Source of the DNA: Sarocladium kiliense
Taxonomy: Eukaryota > Ascomycota > Sordariomycetes > Hypocreales > Sarocladiaceae
DNA: 64,000 nucleotides
Direction of reading: 5' to 3'
Assembly: GCA_030734395.1 (NCBI GenBank)
Contig: JAUZTG010000048.1
Location: 1,674,001-1,738,000 of the forward strand
Part shown: one piece after another, positions 45,661 through 56,713 of the stretch
Numbering within the stretch: the first letter of the stretch is position 1
How the letters are laid out: each line of letters opens with the position of its first letter
Notes under the pieces: generated by a model
Seen by the model: only the letters and a program-made list of their open reading frames with translations
Database searches by the model: none
What the model was told of the DNA's origin: nothing
Program-made: the position numbers and the translations under genes

Positions 45661-48009
45661 ATGCCGTCCGCTGCAGCTCGCCAGGCTTATGAGGATCAAA
45701 TACCGCCGTTCATGACCGTATTTGACTTGGATGCTGAGACAATGGCGGATCAAGACACTGTGACAGTCGTCAATCCAAAGATGGTTGACCTAACATCCAA
45801 GGGCCCTGAGCTGGTCAATGCTACACAGCAGCCGACTCTGCGATCCAACGCGCTGCTCACAGACCCAGTCGCGCACAAGCATACAGATAGTACATCGACA
45901 CAGGCCTCTGAGTCTCCTGACTCATCACCAACGACAACTTTCTCTACTACCGACTCATCACCGCTCTCAGACCCTTCGCCATCATCTTCTCCCGACTCAC
46001 CAGTCCACTTGATTCCGCTCAACAACTACCCTTCGACATCATTCGGCCCAAACATGGGTGGTAGCGTGATGACCACGACCTTGAACTCGACTGTCCCGGA
46101 GTTGAATCCTCTTTCCCGACCCATGACCTCGCCTTCACCTAGGAAGCCACGGAATCTGAAGGGTCTCTCCATTCAACCAGTGTTTTCATCCTCAACCGCA
46201 GCAGCAGCCCCCCCAATGGAGCCCAGCTCGCCATCTTTTATCAAGCCTCAGATTCCGGCTATGAAGCGAAAGCCGAGTCAGTTGAGCTTAAAGACGAATA
46301 GCTCAGATTTGCTGAAGACGACCTTGGAAGTGCCCAAGTCGCCTAGCATGCACCCGATTCTCCAGCGACGTGCGCTGAAGCACTCAACTTCATCACCACA
46401 TATGCTTTCAACTCTGAAATCTGCAAGCTTTGGACCTCCAGGCGGCATGTCTTTCCCTAAGGTTCTGGAACGCAATGAGAACGGGCTATCCGAGGTGCTC
46501 CGTCCCATGAAATCGAGCATGCAGACCAACTTCCACGTCTCGATAGCTGAGGAAGACTCTCCCATCAAGCCACAGATGGCAAATCGCAGCGACTACGAGC
46601 CATACCCCGAACCGGGCAACAACGAAGATCTGAAGTCTCCAGGATACCCCGATGGGCCGATCGCAATTTACGGCGATAACGTTTACCTGTATCTGGAACC
46701 CACGGCGGAGGAAGCCGCTCGTTTTGATGTCGTCATTAATGTCGCTCGGGAGGTGAAGAACCCTTTCAACACCACTCGCGAAGAACCGCCTGCCGCTCTG
46801 GCTGCATCCCAATCATCATGCTCCGAGGAAGCTAGTCCTATTCCTGACACCGCTGTTACCACTGCCAGCTTTGCCACCGCTTTCGAGTTTCAGCCATCTG
46901 ATGATCGATGGGTCGAGACGCCTACAACCCCAAAAGCAAATCCTCTTCAAAGACCCGAGTACATCCACATGGAATGGGACCACAACACTGATATTGCACC
47001 CGATCTTAAGAGTTTGTGTGAGACAATTGATGAGAGGACCAAGGAGGGTAAAAAGGTGCTTGTTCACTGTCAACAGGGTGCTAGCCGCTCAGCCAGCCTG
47101 ATCATTGCCTACGGGCTGTACCAGAATCCTGATCTCAGCGTCAATGATGCGTATTACGCTGCGCAGGCAAAGAGCAGGTGGATCAGCCCCAACATGAAGC
47201 TTATGTACTCCCTTCAAGATTTTCAAAAGGAGATCTCTAAGAGGCGAACTCCTCTCCGTTCTGGTCGCAGCCCAACGAAACACCGCACGACACTGTCCGC
47301 CGATGCAATCAACCTTTCTGCGAAGGAGCCCCAGACAGCACCACTCCCTTCGACTGATACTGAGGAGCAAAATAAGGAAGAGCAACGGAGCCCGACCAGG
47401 CCTCGTGGCAACTCTACACCTTTGCGGCCTACAGCAGCGGCGGAGTCGGCGTCTGTACCGAGGAATTTTGAGTGGAGGGCCCCTGTTGAGCAAAGCACGC
47501 CTCCGCCACCTATGCCTACCCTCAGCTTCGTGGATCTCCCACAAAGACCGAAATCCGGTCAAGGCAGGACAGAGTCAGGCAGCCAGATCGAGTCCTGGTT
47601 CAAGCCTCCACCCACTCCTGGTTTTAACTCCCATGGTAGCTTCGGCTTCCAGACAATGACTTTCCCCAGCTTCCGAGAGTCTATCTCGAGCGTGACGAAC
47701 GAGCAACCAGCTGATTCACCTGTGATCGGACGCCTTCCTGGTGCTTTCCCAGTGGAGGATGAAGCGCTCATGTCCCCACGCGCTGAGACAATGACAAATA
47801 ATCCGCTACATGAATGCTCAGAAGTCGCTGGGATGCGCTTCGTTGAATCCCCACCGACGCCAGTGGAGGGCTTGTTCTCACCAAGAGTATCAATGTTTCC
47901 TCGCGACCCTTTTACTCCATTCGGAAGGCCAGAGCAGGTGGCCGATCCACGGAGTCCTCCAACGAAAGGCGAAACCCCGATTGTTCGCTCTATCGACGAC
48001 ATCTTATGA
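45661..48009 (+). CDS. MSG5: Dual-specificity phosphatase, Msg5-like MAP kinase phosphatase
   Basis: Single exon, 782 aa. The DSP domain is at about 325-525: a substrate-recognition start (GPIAIYGDNVYLYLEPTAEE), general acid Asp440 in MEWDHNT, and the catalytic P-loop VHCQQGASRS with Cys470 and its Arg. The usual SLIIAYG helix and the AYYAAQAKSRWISPNMKLM tail follow. A disordered loop of about 70 residues is inserted inside the domain (about 370-425). The 320-residue N-terminus and 255-residue C-terminus are Ser/Pro-rich; basic segments such as KRKPSQLSL could be MAPK docking sites. Fungal relatives (Msg5, Pmp1) dephosphorylate cell-integrity and pheromone MAP kinases. Assignment to Msg5 rather than another fungal DSP rests on architecture, so the symbol is moderate confidence. 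Confidence 0.85.
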   Translation: MPSAAARQAYEDQIPPFMTVFDLDAETMADQDTVTVVNPKMVDLTSKGPELVNATQQPTLRSNALLTDPVAHKHTDSTSTQASESPDSSPTTTFSTTDSSPLSDPSPSSSPDSPVHLIPLNNYPSTSFGPNMGGSVMTTTLNSTVPELNPLSRPMTSPSPRKPRNLKGLSIQPVFSSSTAAAAPPMEPSSPSFIKPQIPAMKRKPSQLSLKTNSSDLLKTTLEVPKSPSMHPILQRRALKHSTSSPHMLSTLKSASFGPPGGMSFPKVLERNENGLSEVLRPMKSSMQTNFHVSIAEEDSPIKPQMANRSDYEPYPEPGNNEDLKSPGYPDGPIAIYGDNVYLYLEPTAEEAARFDVVINVAREVKNPFNTTREEPPAALAASQSSCSEEASPIPDTAVTTASFATAFEFQPSDDRWVETPTTPKANPLQRPEYIHMEWDHNTDIAPDLKSLCETIDERTKEGKKVLVHCQQGASRSASLIIAYGLYQNPDLSVNDAYYAAQAKSRWISPNMKLMYSLQDFQKEISKRRTPLRSGRSPTKHRTTLSADAINLSAKEPQTAPLPSTDTEEQNKEEQRSPTRPRGNSTPLRPTAAAESASVPRNFEWRAPVEQSTPPPPMPTLSFVDLPQRPKSGQGRTESGSQIESWFKPPPTPGFNSHGSFGFQTMTFPSFRESISSVTNEQPADSPVIGRLPGAFPVEDEALMSPRAETMTNNPLHECSEVAGMRFVESPPTPVEGLFSPRVSMFPRDPFTPFGRPEQVADPRSPPTKGETPIVRSIDDIL

Positions 48010-48941
48010 TGAGTGATGCCCTTGAGCCAATCTTCATGAGCGCACTCCTTTACGACGACTCGACCTGGATATTCCCAATACAGCATGACACAATCCATGC
48101 ATTTACAGGCGTTCTTGATTACGGAAAAGCCTCTCGATACCGGCATCGCGATGCAGCCAATTCCTTTCTTACACCAACCTCTTGGATAATCCCATACACA
48201 CTCGCTAATCCTAACTTTCAATGTCCAATTCCTTGACCTTCGACAACGCAGGCCATAGATGCGGCATTGTGTAACATATATTCAGCTCTGTCGACACTGG
48301 TCGCCAAAGCACAAAGTTCAAATCTGATTTCCGCCAGCCTCATTGAAGAGCGTTTCTTTCGCTACCTACATACGCACATACATATATGACATGGACTTCG
48401 GCATGGCTTCTGACGAAGCATCATATGATCAGCATCTGAACGAGGGACGACGACGTACCTCACCGAACGCGTCCGTTTTCTTTGTTGGGACATCCCCGAT
48501 CTCATATTCTTTCCGTTCCTTTTGTTCAGGAGAACTTATGGTGTTCAAGGCGGGACCCTGGGATTTCACTTTTTTCTCCTGTTACTTCTTGGATTCCTTC
48601 GTTCTACATTTGCGGTGGGATTGGATCTCATGGTATCTGCTTCTCTCTTCCTGGGGTGAAAATGGGGGGAGGGAGGCCTTCAAAGCAACATGGTCGGAAA
48701 GCGAGCTTTTTTTTTGCTAGAGGGAGGTGAATAGCTAGAAGATGGGTGGTGGTTGAAGTCATAAGAGGTGAAATGGATTATGACTTTGAACCATACAATT
48801 CTCTGATTCCGATGGTGAAGTGATGAATATTGTGCGAACACAACGTACAGTCAGAGGCTCCTATGTGTATATACTTATATGCCGGCCAAATACTGCCGTA
48901 CCCTTTTCTCTTTCCTCGCTCTTCACACAAAGACGACCGGT
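48010..48941. other. Tail-to-tail intergenic between phosphatase and HUT1 genes
   Basis: About 930 bp between converging genes. 48343-48720 contains an aromatic-rich frame on the plus strand (125 codons) with no family match, and a T9 run near 48710. I do not call it a gene. Confidence 0.55.
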
Positions 48942-50375
48942 TTACTGCGTCTTCTTGCCTCCAGTCATTGCAGCCTTCTTCGCCGCCTCCTTAGCCTGCT
49001 TTTCTTGCCTCGCAATGCCAGCTTCGACACCAATGCCACCGAACACAAGACCAACACCCAACCACTGCATCTGCGAAAGACGGTGGCCGAAAGCGACAAC
49101 TGACAGGATCATGGTGAACATCTTACGAGTCACAGTAACGGTGACGAGCAGGACGGAGGAGAAAGTTGAGAGGGTGTAGACTGTTAGGCACAATGTTAGT
49201 TAGGGTGTCGCTTTTTGGAAGAGAATGGGGAACTCACAGATGAATACCTGCCCGATGGCACCGCAGATGGAGAATCCGAGGACATCCTTCCATACAGCTG
49301 GGTACTTTCTCATGAACTCCAACGCGGCACCCAACTCACCCGCACCACTTCCCGCAACATCCATGCCAAACCACTCACCAAACCCAGTCGCCACCAACCA
49401 TGGACTCGCAACAAGGTACAGACCCGTCACCAGCGAGCTCATCATGTTGTTTGCGCACATCATCTGGGGACCGCTGTAGGGCCGGAACGAAGTGAAGATG
49501 TAGTCCTGGGTGCTGTTGGTCAAGCCGTCGAACAGGAGGTTGATACCCAGAAGGAGGAGGCCCCATGCCACGTTCGCCTCCTCACTTCTGCTCTCTGACT
49601 TCTTCTTGCTCTTGCCAGAGTGAAGGGTGAAGACTGCGACACCGGCCGTCACGGCCGCAACAACTAGGTATTTGTACAGAGGGTAGCGTTTCTGGAAGAG
49701 GGTGATGTGCAGGAACATGACGGGAAGGAGCTTGCAGCTCTTTGCAAGCAAGAATGTGATATAATCGATATGCGCGAGGGAAGCGTAGCCGAATGGGCTG
49801 GCGAGAGAGCTTGTAATGGCAACGAGGGCGAGGGGCAGGAGGATGCCGCGGGACGGGATGATTGGTGGGACGGATTGCCCACGAGGCGTCGAAGCGAGTA
49901 GATAGACCGAGCCAACGGTGGCAGCAAAGACGGATTGAATAGTATTGAGAAAGACAGGGAAGCGCCAGACTTCGGGCTTGTCGATGGGGCCGTGGGGAGT
50001 CGTGGTGAGCTTCTCCTGGAGGTATGCCCATGTCAAGCTGTGTGAAGCGGAACGAGGTCAGCCATTGATATCCCAAATCAGGATTATAGATGATCCATGA
50101 ACTCAGATGTTTCAGAGCAAGTAGAGCACTTACAATGACGCATAGATGCCCGCGACAGCAATGACGAGCTGCACCACACCCGCCTCCTTCTTTTCGCCAA
50201 CCTCAGCCGCCACCACCTCGACAGCCTTCCCAACAGCATCATCCGTCGCACCCCCATTGCTCTGCCCCATACTATTTGCTTTCTCCGCGCTTGTGTCCTC
50301 CCAAGTTGCCGTGCGCTTGTTGAAGAACTCGGAAGAGCTTTCGCGCCGGACTGGCGGCTGCTTTGACCGGGCCAT
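48942..50375 (-). CDS. HUT1: UDP-galactose transporter homologue HUT1 (SLC35B1 type)
   Basis: Three exons on the minus strand, 50375-50134, 50037-49238 and 49180-48942, giving 426 aa. After a hydrophilic 65-residue N-terminus come about 8-10 membrane spans. Family marks are IYASFLTWAYLQEKLTTTPH across intron 1, FGYASLAHIDYITFLLAKSC with the KLLPVM stretch, FDGLTNSTQDYIF, and GQVFIFYTLSTFSSVLLVTV across intron 2, followed by TRKMFTM. The last four residues, KKTQ, form a C-terminal KKxx signal for retrieval to the endoplasmic reticulum, where Hut1/SLC35B1 acts in nucleotide exchange or nucleotide-sugar transport for ER folding. Residues 50-65 carry an acidic, Ala-rich linker. Confidence 0.93.
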
Positions 50376-51748
50376 TTGGAGCGTTGCTGGGGATATTTAA
50401 ATAAGAACAACAATAAAATCTGAATGGAAAGTGCGAGAGGTGATTGAACACTCGCAATTGCGAGGCGTAAGGATAGAATTGAAAGTGAAGGAGCGTCGAT
50501 GTGGGCGATGTTGGCTGCTGGTCAAGGTAAAATGGTTTGGTAGACGCTGATCTTGACAGATGGCTTCAATGCAGGAACAGCTTCCTCCGTAGTGACGTGG
50601 GGTGTGGCCCACCATTTGCGGCACGCGAAGCGGAAAAAGGTGGAGCTAGGAGCACTGGACCCCTGGCTAAGGCAGCGCCTTCGCCCCTCCCTTTCTCCAG
50701 CCACGGCTGCTTGCTCAGGACATGACTATTAGGATGTGGTGGCGATCTACAACAAACGACAGTGAATGTTCTCCGTTCGTTCATCTGTAAAATACAATGT
50801 TCGTTCTTCAGGCATGGCCTTGGTTTCATGTCACACGCCAAATTTCTATGCACATGGTTTCGCATCGAATCTGATTGCGTAAAATATATTGCGGCTATCC
50901 ACCTACAACTGAATGTATCCCTACGTGCCATCCTCCCTTTAGACGTTAGTTCGGCCACATCAACGACAGACAGGCCCAACGAGCCTTCCAGGAAGGACAG
51001 CAGGTCCAGTCATCCATATGCAGTGGGTGGTGGTGGGGGCGGATGGTAAGGATGTCCGCCAGTCGGGTTTCAAGTCAAGGTGTGGGAGTCGCCTGGTTTT
51101 TGGGAATCTTTTGTTGCGAATATCGTAAGTTGAGGGCGACGGGGAAAAGAGAATAGAGACGAGAGTGTGTTGCGTTTTAGTCGGAAGAGATGTAGCAATG
51201 GGGGAAGAGTGAGTGTGTCGAGAGCGTAGAGAAGAAAGATAGAGAGATAGAGAGGGGCCAAAGAGATCCGAGAGAAATGTTGTGCCGGCCGTCAGGAAGA
51301 TTGGATTGTGTTGCATTGAAGGATCCACCAGTTAAAGGATAGAGCAACTCAGCCAGGACCCATAGGAGGATTTTGTGAGAAAGCATCAACTTCATGAGTT
51401 GGAAAGCATCGCGAGAACCCAGGAGCTTTTGTGAGTTGACTGGTGGCGAGGATGTTGCCGAGACCAATAGAGAAGAGGGATAGTAAGTTGAACATGGAAC
51501 GAGATGAAAGAGTGGAGGTAGTGCACAGCCTGAGGAAAGTGAAGAGAAAGAGCAAGTGTGCGTCGAGTACACTTCAGCCGACGCTTCGCCGGGTCCCGGT
51601 TCCAGCGGGAGAGTAAGGAGCCTTGCGGCAAGTCAGATCTGGTGGTACCTCAATGGTAGCGTTCGCCCAAATCCGATCCAGTACACCACATGTTCGAGAA
51701 AGCAAAGCAGCAACCGCAGGCGGACGAAGTTCGTGAGCAACGTCGCGC
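50376..51748. other. Intergenic between HUT1 and the KH-protein gene
   Basis: About 1.37 kb hold the HUT1 promoter and the 3' flank of the KH gene. 51060-51560 is purine-rich on the plus strand, so pyrimidine-rich on the strand of both genes. Its minus-strand frames (for example 51177-51572) are Ser/Leu/Pro low complexity, and I do not call them genes. Confidence 0.55.
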
Positions 51749-52986
51749 CTACTCAGGCTCCTGAGCCTGGCTGCGGCGCATCTTTTCAGCCTCAAGATTT
51801 TCGTAGAGGAGGAATAGCGCAGACTCATTGGCCTTGGCTGTGCCCATGATGGTGAACATGCGCTCACCAGTCTCATCATGAGGAGCCTAATGTCAATCAA
51901 TGTTAGCTCTGCATGTATGTTAGACACAACTATGTCGGCCACGTACCTTGGCGATAGAAATGCGAGCACCAGAGGTCTTGCGAATCTCACTGATCTTGCT
52001 GCCGGCCCGGCCGATGATGCAACCAACCATGTCCGCGGGAATGCTGATGTTTTGCGTCTGGATCTCTTCACCGTTCTCGTCATGAGTGGGGGGGCCACGA
52101 GATGCGGCATCAGAATCAGAGCGGCGGCCAAAGGGGCGGCCACCACCGTTACTGAAGTCAGCTCCATTGCCAGTGCGCATGACACGGGAGCTTCCGTACT
52201 CAGTCCTGCCGCCACTAGGGGCACCGAAGCCGCCGGTGCTGCCGCCGAGGCCGCCGCTGCTGGTTCCAGCTGGCTGAGTGCGCACAACGGGGTTGTAGAG
52301 AACCGTGCCGGTTCCGCGCTGCCAGTCGTCTACAAGGCACTTGCAAATCTCCCAAATGGCGCGCTGGATACCCTCGGGAGTACCTTGGACTTCGACAATG
52401 CGCTCGGTCGATTGGGGAAGCATCTCTTTCTGAGCAACCATGCGCACACCAGATGAGTCTTGGATGTGCTTGATCTTCAGGCCTTGCCTGCCGATGATGG
52501 TTCCCATTTGGTTGTGCGAGATGAGGAGCTTGATAGCTATAGGCGCGTCAGCGTCTGCAGGCCGGGAAGGACCTGTGGGAAGTACTTACGGTGGGTGCCG
52601 TTACTTTGAACGACGCCGCCCATGCCCATAGCGGGAGCACCCTCGAGGAGTGCGCGGGCGACAATTGCGTAAGCACGAGAGATGGCATCGCATCCGCCGG
52701 TGATGGTCAGGACACGATCATGGACGCCTTGAACAACCTTAGAAACGCCGGCCTTGACACCAGTCTCATCGCGGAGATCGGCAACGTTCTTGCCACCCTT
52801 TCCGATGATGACGCCAGCTTCCTTGGAGGACACTATAGCTCGGAGGGTGAGCTGGGCCTGGGCGTACTCCTCGTCCGTCTTAGGGGCGGGCTCGCCGTCA
52901 GGGCCAAGGCGGTCGTCCATCTTGAGCTGGTCCATCGAATCGAGAATATCGGCGTCGTGGCCGGCCATCATATCCTGGGAAGACAT
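51749..52986 (-). CDS. Three-KH-domain RNA-binding protein (Rnc1/Pbp2/PCBP type)
   Basis: Three exons on the minus strand, 52986-52590, 52536-51947 and 51886-51749, giving 374 aa. Three KH domains are seen with intact GxxG loops: KH1 about 46-120 (VIIGKGGKNVADLRDETG), KH2 about 133-205 (TIIGRQGLKIKHIQDSSG), KH3 about 288-360 (CIIGRAGSKISEIRKTSG). KH3 is completed by the last exon (GERMFTIMGTAKANESALFL). The KH2-KH3 linker is Gly/Ser/Arg-rich, with RGG-like character. The arrangement matches PCBP/hnRNP K proteins and fungal Rnc1, Pbp2 and Hek2, which bind C/U-rich mRNA and affect stability or translation. Which fungal paralogue this is cannot be decided here. Confidence 0.92.
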
Positions 52987-53092
52987 TTTGACGTGTAAAT
53001 TGTCGCTGCACGGAGGAGCTGCGGTTGTCGCGAGGGGAGAATGGAGGGGAGAGAGGCGAATTGATGGTCGTGAAGCGAAGGGAGGTGTCGCA

Positions 53093-53757
53093 GCTAAAGT
53101 CAACGCATTAGCTATGTCAAGATTGCGTCAAGCAAGGATAGCATCAGATTGATGTGAAAGCGACTGTTGCAACGCGAAGCGCCAGGACACGTGCACAGGT
53201 GCACGAAGCTGGGAAGCAACGACGCGTGACGCGCATGGAGCAGGCAGGATAAAGAGAAAGGGGCGCATACGTTCCCAGAAGGATGGTATGAGGAGAGGCG
53301 GTGCGAGATTCAGGAACGCGACTCGTTGTGGACGGAGACAAGGTCGGGAAGATAATCCGTACCTTGTTGATCTAGCAGGCGCTCGAGGAGGTTGCTTGGA
53401 GTTTTTTTGCGGTGCGGGCAGTGGTTTGGAGTGGGATGGCGGGGTCAAGGGTCGACACCACTACACCAGGAACAGGCGGACGGAGGGTGATGGGGTGGGG
53501 AGATTGAGGCGGTGAGAAAAGTCGAGGAGGGAGGGGTGATGGAGGCGAGAGACGGATGAGAATCGGGGAGGAGAGGTGATGACGAACGGATGGAGGTTGT
53601 GGATGAGAAGCGTGAGGAGAGAGGAGATGGGGGAGTGTAAAGGTGAGGAAGGGAAGGGAGGTAATGGACGTGAGAGGAGAGGAGGGTGAGTGAGTGGGTG
53701 ACTTCCGTGTGCGTGAGGGAGGAGAGGAGAAGCCTGACGAGACGAGACTGCTGCGTG
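53093..53757 (-). promoter_or_regulatory. Pyrimidine-rich leader of the KH gene with a predicted 5'UTR intron
   Basis: On the minus strand 53266-53757 has no ATG and 53455-53730 is a long C/T tract. A likely intron runs from donor GTACGG at 53362 to acceptor TTTAG at 53094 (269 nt, branch-like CTAATG or TTGAC inside). All upstream ATGs between leader and start codon (near 53106, 53151, 53234 and 53265) fall within it, so splicing would give an ATG-free leader. The transcription start is not visible. Confidence 0.55.
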
Positions 53758-54868
53758 CATGCGTGTGTGGAAAGAGAGACAGGCCTGGGGCGGGAGGTGG
53801 TGGGTGGCGGCGGCCTTGGTGATGCAGTGTGCTGCAGTGCGGTTATGCGCTGGAAGGGAGAGCTCAGGCTTCTACAGCGGGGGCTACAGAAGGGTTCGCC
53901 AGTCCCTAGCGTGGGAAGCTGCTCTTCAAGTTACTTCTAGTACCTTTCGCCTACCAAAAACAAAGGCAGGAGCTGGGGTGGGCTGCAAGTGGGACTTGAG
54001 CAGTACCTCTCCTTCTGAGGCTTGATGGTTCACTGTGCGCCGTACCTTCCGTATAGACTTGAACCACACCATGTCACAGCACATCTTCGGCAGCGACTTA
54101 GACTGTGGGACTGCCTTGTGGGCCTGACTGCTGGTGCCCGTTCATTGCTCGTGGCAGGTGCCGAGGTGGGTGACAGCAACAGGGCAGCAACAGCGTGGGG
54201 ATGAATTCCCCCTGTCGCTCACTGTGTCCATCGCTTCTCAATAAGACTAATGCATCTGGATTCAGGTCATCAACACAGACATAGGCCGCAAATGTGATTC
54301 CTCTCTCCTCTCCAGCACACCCTCCTCCATGTTGCATCAGCAACCTCGCCAAACCCCACTTCCGGCCAGATCTCTGTTCTGCAACAACCCGTGTCCTCGT
54401 GATCTCGACCTCACCCATACCATGCCACCCAGCCAGCCATCCGAATTAGCCATGTCCCTCCCACATCCACCATGTCCAATCACCACAGCACCTACTGCTA
54501 AGGTACCTTCATCGTCCAAGGTGGGGAACGGCATCCCGACTACCACCCGCCGAGGTGTGCCATTCTAGGCGAATCGCAGCAAAGGGCTGCTTACTACAAG
54601 TCCTCGACTCGGCTTCGTCTCCGGCCTGCAGCTTGCAGCACACCACTCAGCGTCTGGAGCATGCACTCATCTACCTCATTGGTCGCCGACTCATGTTGCT
54701 GGGCTGACCTAGGCAAGGATTGGCCAAGTATGCCCGTTGTTGCATATCGGTAATGGCACACTTCATAATATGGACTTGGCGAGCCCTGGAGGGTGCAGCG
54801 GGCCAAACACACTGGAGCGCGTTGTCTGAGAGACATGTTGTTGCCTCGTACAATCTCTTGATCGACTT
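53758..54868. other. Intergenic between the KH gene leader and the acidic-motif protein gene
   Basis: About 1.1 kb containing the upstream part of the KH promoter and the 3' flank of the next minus-strand gene. No supported coding frame. Confidence 0.55.
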
Positions 54869-56713
54869 TCATCGCTGTCGTAGCTTCTGCTCGTGCTCTA
54901 TCCAGAAGTTCTTGCAAGCTCTGTGGCCCCAATGCTCAACCCACCACTCTCCAAAGCTGTCCTCAACCTCGAAATCAACCTTGCCCACACGCTCCTCCCT
55001 CTTCAGCCCACAGATGATACAAGGCTTTGGCGCAGTCGGGGCCAGCTTCGCTGTGGTTATCTGCATAATTTCACTCAGCTCCGGCAGCCTCAAGCTCACC
55101 CTGCCTGCCGTTTTTGCCGCTGCTACGGCTGACCGTAACCGGCCAACATTGTCTCGCCAGACAGCTACTACGTCTGCCGCCTCGCGATCCTCACGCGCTG
55201 ATTGCGTCTTATCCACGCCGGCAAGCTTCATCCCTTTGCTACCCGCGGCGGAGATGGACATGCTCTTGGCGAGGATCTTGTCCCGGTGCCACCTGTGCTT
55301 CCTTCCGACAATGACGTGGGCAGCTGTAGTCGCCAATAATATGTAACCCTCCAGGAACTCCACAGCTTTGGGGTCTGATAAGATCCGCTCTTTGATAGAA
55401 GCGCTTTGGCCCGCTATTGGTTTGAAAAGTTGGGTTGCCGAGCTGAGTAAGTCCGGAAAGATGCTCAGGATCACTGATGGTGGTGGTACATTAACTGGCG
55501 GTGGCGTGTCATCTGCGATGCTGGACGAGGCGGCGGGTTGGACATTGTCTACAGTGTCCCAGTCCCAGCTTTGCGGCGCCTTCGTAGAATCGATACCAAC
55601 GGTGGCCTTGTCGGCCGCAGCAGGCATGTCGTCCCAAGCTCCCCAATCGTCGTCATCTTGATACTTGCCTGTATCCTTGGCCTCTTCAGGCTCAAAAGTC
55701 GGCCAAGCTGTTACGGGCGAGGCTGACTTGGGAGCATTCTTCTTGTCGAACTCGGTTGCCATGGGTGTTTTGACAGCTAATTCCGGGAATGGATTGCGCT
55801 CCTGATATGACGGGGATCTAGGAGCTGTAGGATACCCCCCTGCTGTGGCTGCGAAGCTTAATAGCCCAGATGCTGGAGTTTGGAGCGACGCTGATCCTGG
55901 TGGTGGAGGCGCCTCTGCAGGCACGCTATCGTCTAGGCTCAGACCGAGCAGGTCCAATGATGGAGGAGCTGGTTTAACAGCTGACCGGGATGGTTCTGCT
56001 GGTCGTGGAGGAGCAGGTGCCACAGTCTCGAAATCACCAAAATCATCGCCATCATCTTCGTCGTCAAGATCGTCGCCACCGCCCTCAAGTTCAAAGTCGC
56101 CTGCATCAAACAACACATTCGGATCGCTTGGTCCTTGCTTCAGTCTTGGTCGGCGGTGCGATTCAGGCCAATCTTCTCGTATTGACGGAGCTGGTGCTGG
56201 TTTTGCTTGGTCTCCTGTGCTGACCAGGCTGTTCGTCATAAGCTCCATAGTAGAAGCGCGGACGACCCCTGGCCTGGGAGGTTCCTGCTGCGTTGTCACT
56301 GGTGCTTGACTTTGCCATTGGATAGGTTGTTGAAGAGCAGTCCAGTTGGCTGCTTGGGATTGTTGAGTGATAGATGAGGGTGGCTTGGGGTCTGATGTCT
56401 CGAAATCCCCCCAATCATCATCATCATCAGCCGCATCGAGTCCCGAGCTTTGAGGCGCTGGGCTGGGTTTGCTCTCACCCACGGCTCCGGAGCCAGCGGG
56501 TTGAGCTGTGAATGACGACCATGGCTGACCTGACTGAGGAAACCCAGTATTGCTGCCTGAGTTATTTTGTAGAAAGCCAAATGGATCTTGAGAAGCCCCG
56601 AAAGGCTGCTGCGATTGTGGTTGAGTCGCCTTCTGGCCAAAGGATGGTTGAGATGTTGTCGGGGGCGGGCTTTTCGACGCCTCATTGAACTCAGCGAAGA
56701 GGTCGGCAGACAT
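54869..56713 (-). CDS. Acidic-motif protein, putative AP-1/clathrin accessory factor
   Basis: 614 aa from the ATG of MSADLFAEFNEAS to the stop at 54869, one exon as modelled. The N-terminal 400 residues are disordered and Gln/Pro/Ser-rich. They carry acidic aromatic motifs of the kind bound by clathrin-adaptor ears: DDDDWGDFET with Trp101, DGDDFGDFET near 225 and DDDDWGAWDD near 375, plus DPFGF. The C-terminal 200 residues are helical (LSIFPDLLSSATQLFKPI, then EGYILLATTAAHVIVGRKHR) and end with CIICG, WWVEHWGHRACKNFW and a charged tail; the two Cys of CIIC with the later His and Cys could bind metal. I infer an endosome/trans-Golgi trafficking role by analogy with aftiphilin and Laa2. The frame is open 47 codons 5' of the ATG with Pro-rich, coding-like sequence, so a first exon may be missing. 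Confidence 0.75.
   Translation of the reverse strand: MSADLFAEFNEASKSPPPTTSQPSFGQKATQPQSQQPFGASQDPFGFLQNNSGSNTGFPQSGQPWSSFTAQPAGSGAVGESKPSPAPQSSGLDAADDDDDWGDFETSDPKPPSSITQQSQAANWTALQQPIQWQSQAPVTTQQEPPRPGVVRASTMELMTNSLVSTGDQAKPAPAPSIREDWPESHRRPRLKQGPSDPNVLFDAGDFELEGGGDDLDDEDDGDDFGDFETVAPAPPRPAEPSRSAVKPAPPSLDLLGLSLDDSVPAEAPPPPGSASLQTPASGLLSFAATAGGYPTAPRSPSYQERNPFPELAVKTPMATEFDKKNAPKSASPVTAWPTFEPEEAKDTGKYQDDDDWGAWDDMPAAADKATVGIDSTKAPQSWDWDTVDNVQPAASSSIADDTPPPVNVPPPSVILSIFPDLLSSATQLFKPIAGQSASIKERILSDPKAVEFLEGYILLATTAAHVIVGRKHRWHRDKILAKSMSISAAGSKGMKLAGVDKTQSAREDREAADVVAVWRDNVGRLRSAVAAAKTAGRVSLRLPELSEIMQITTAKLAPTAPKPCIICGLKREERVGKVDFEVEDSFGEWWVEHWGHRACKNFWIEHEQKLRQR

Noticed and set aside
48343..48720. 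125-codon aromatic-rich plus-strand frame
   Set aside because: It lies in the 3' region between converging genes and has no family match or signal of selection that I can see.
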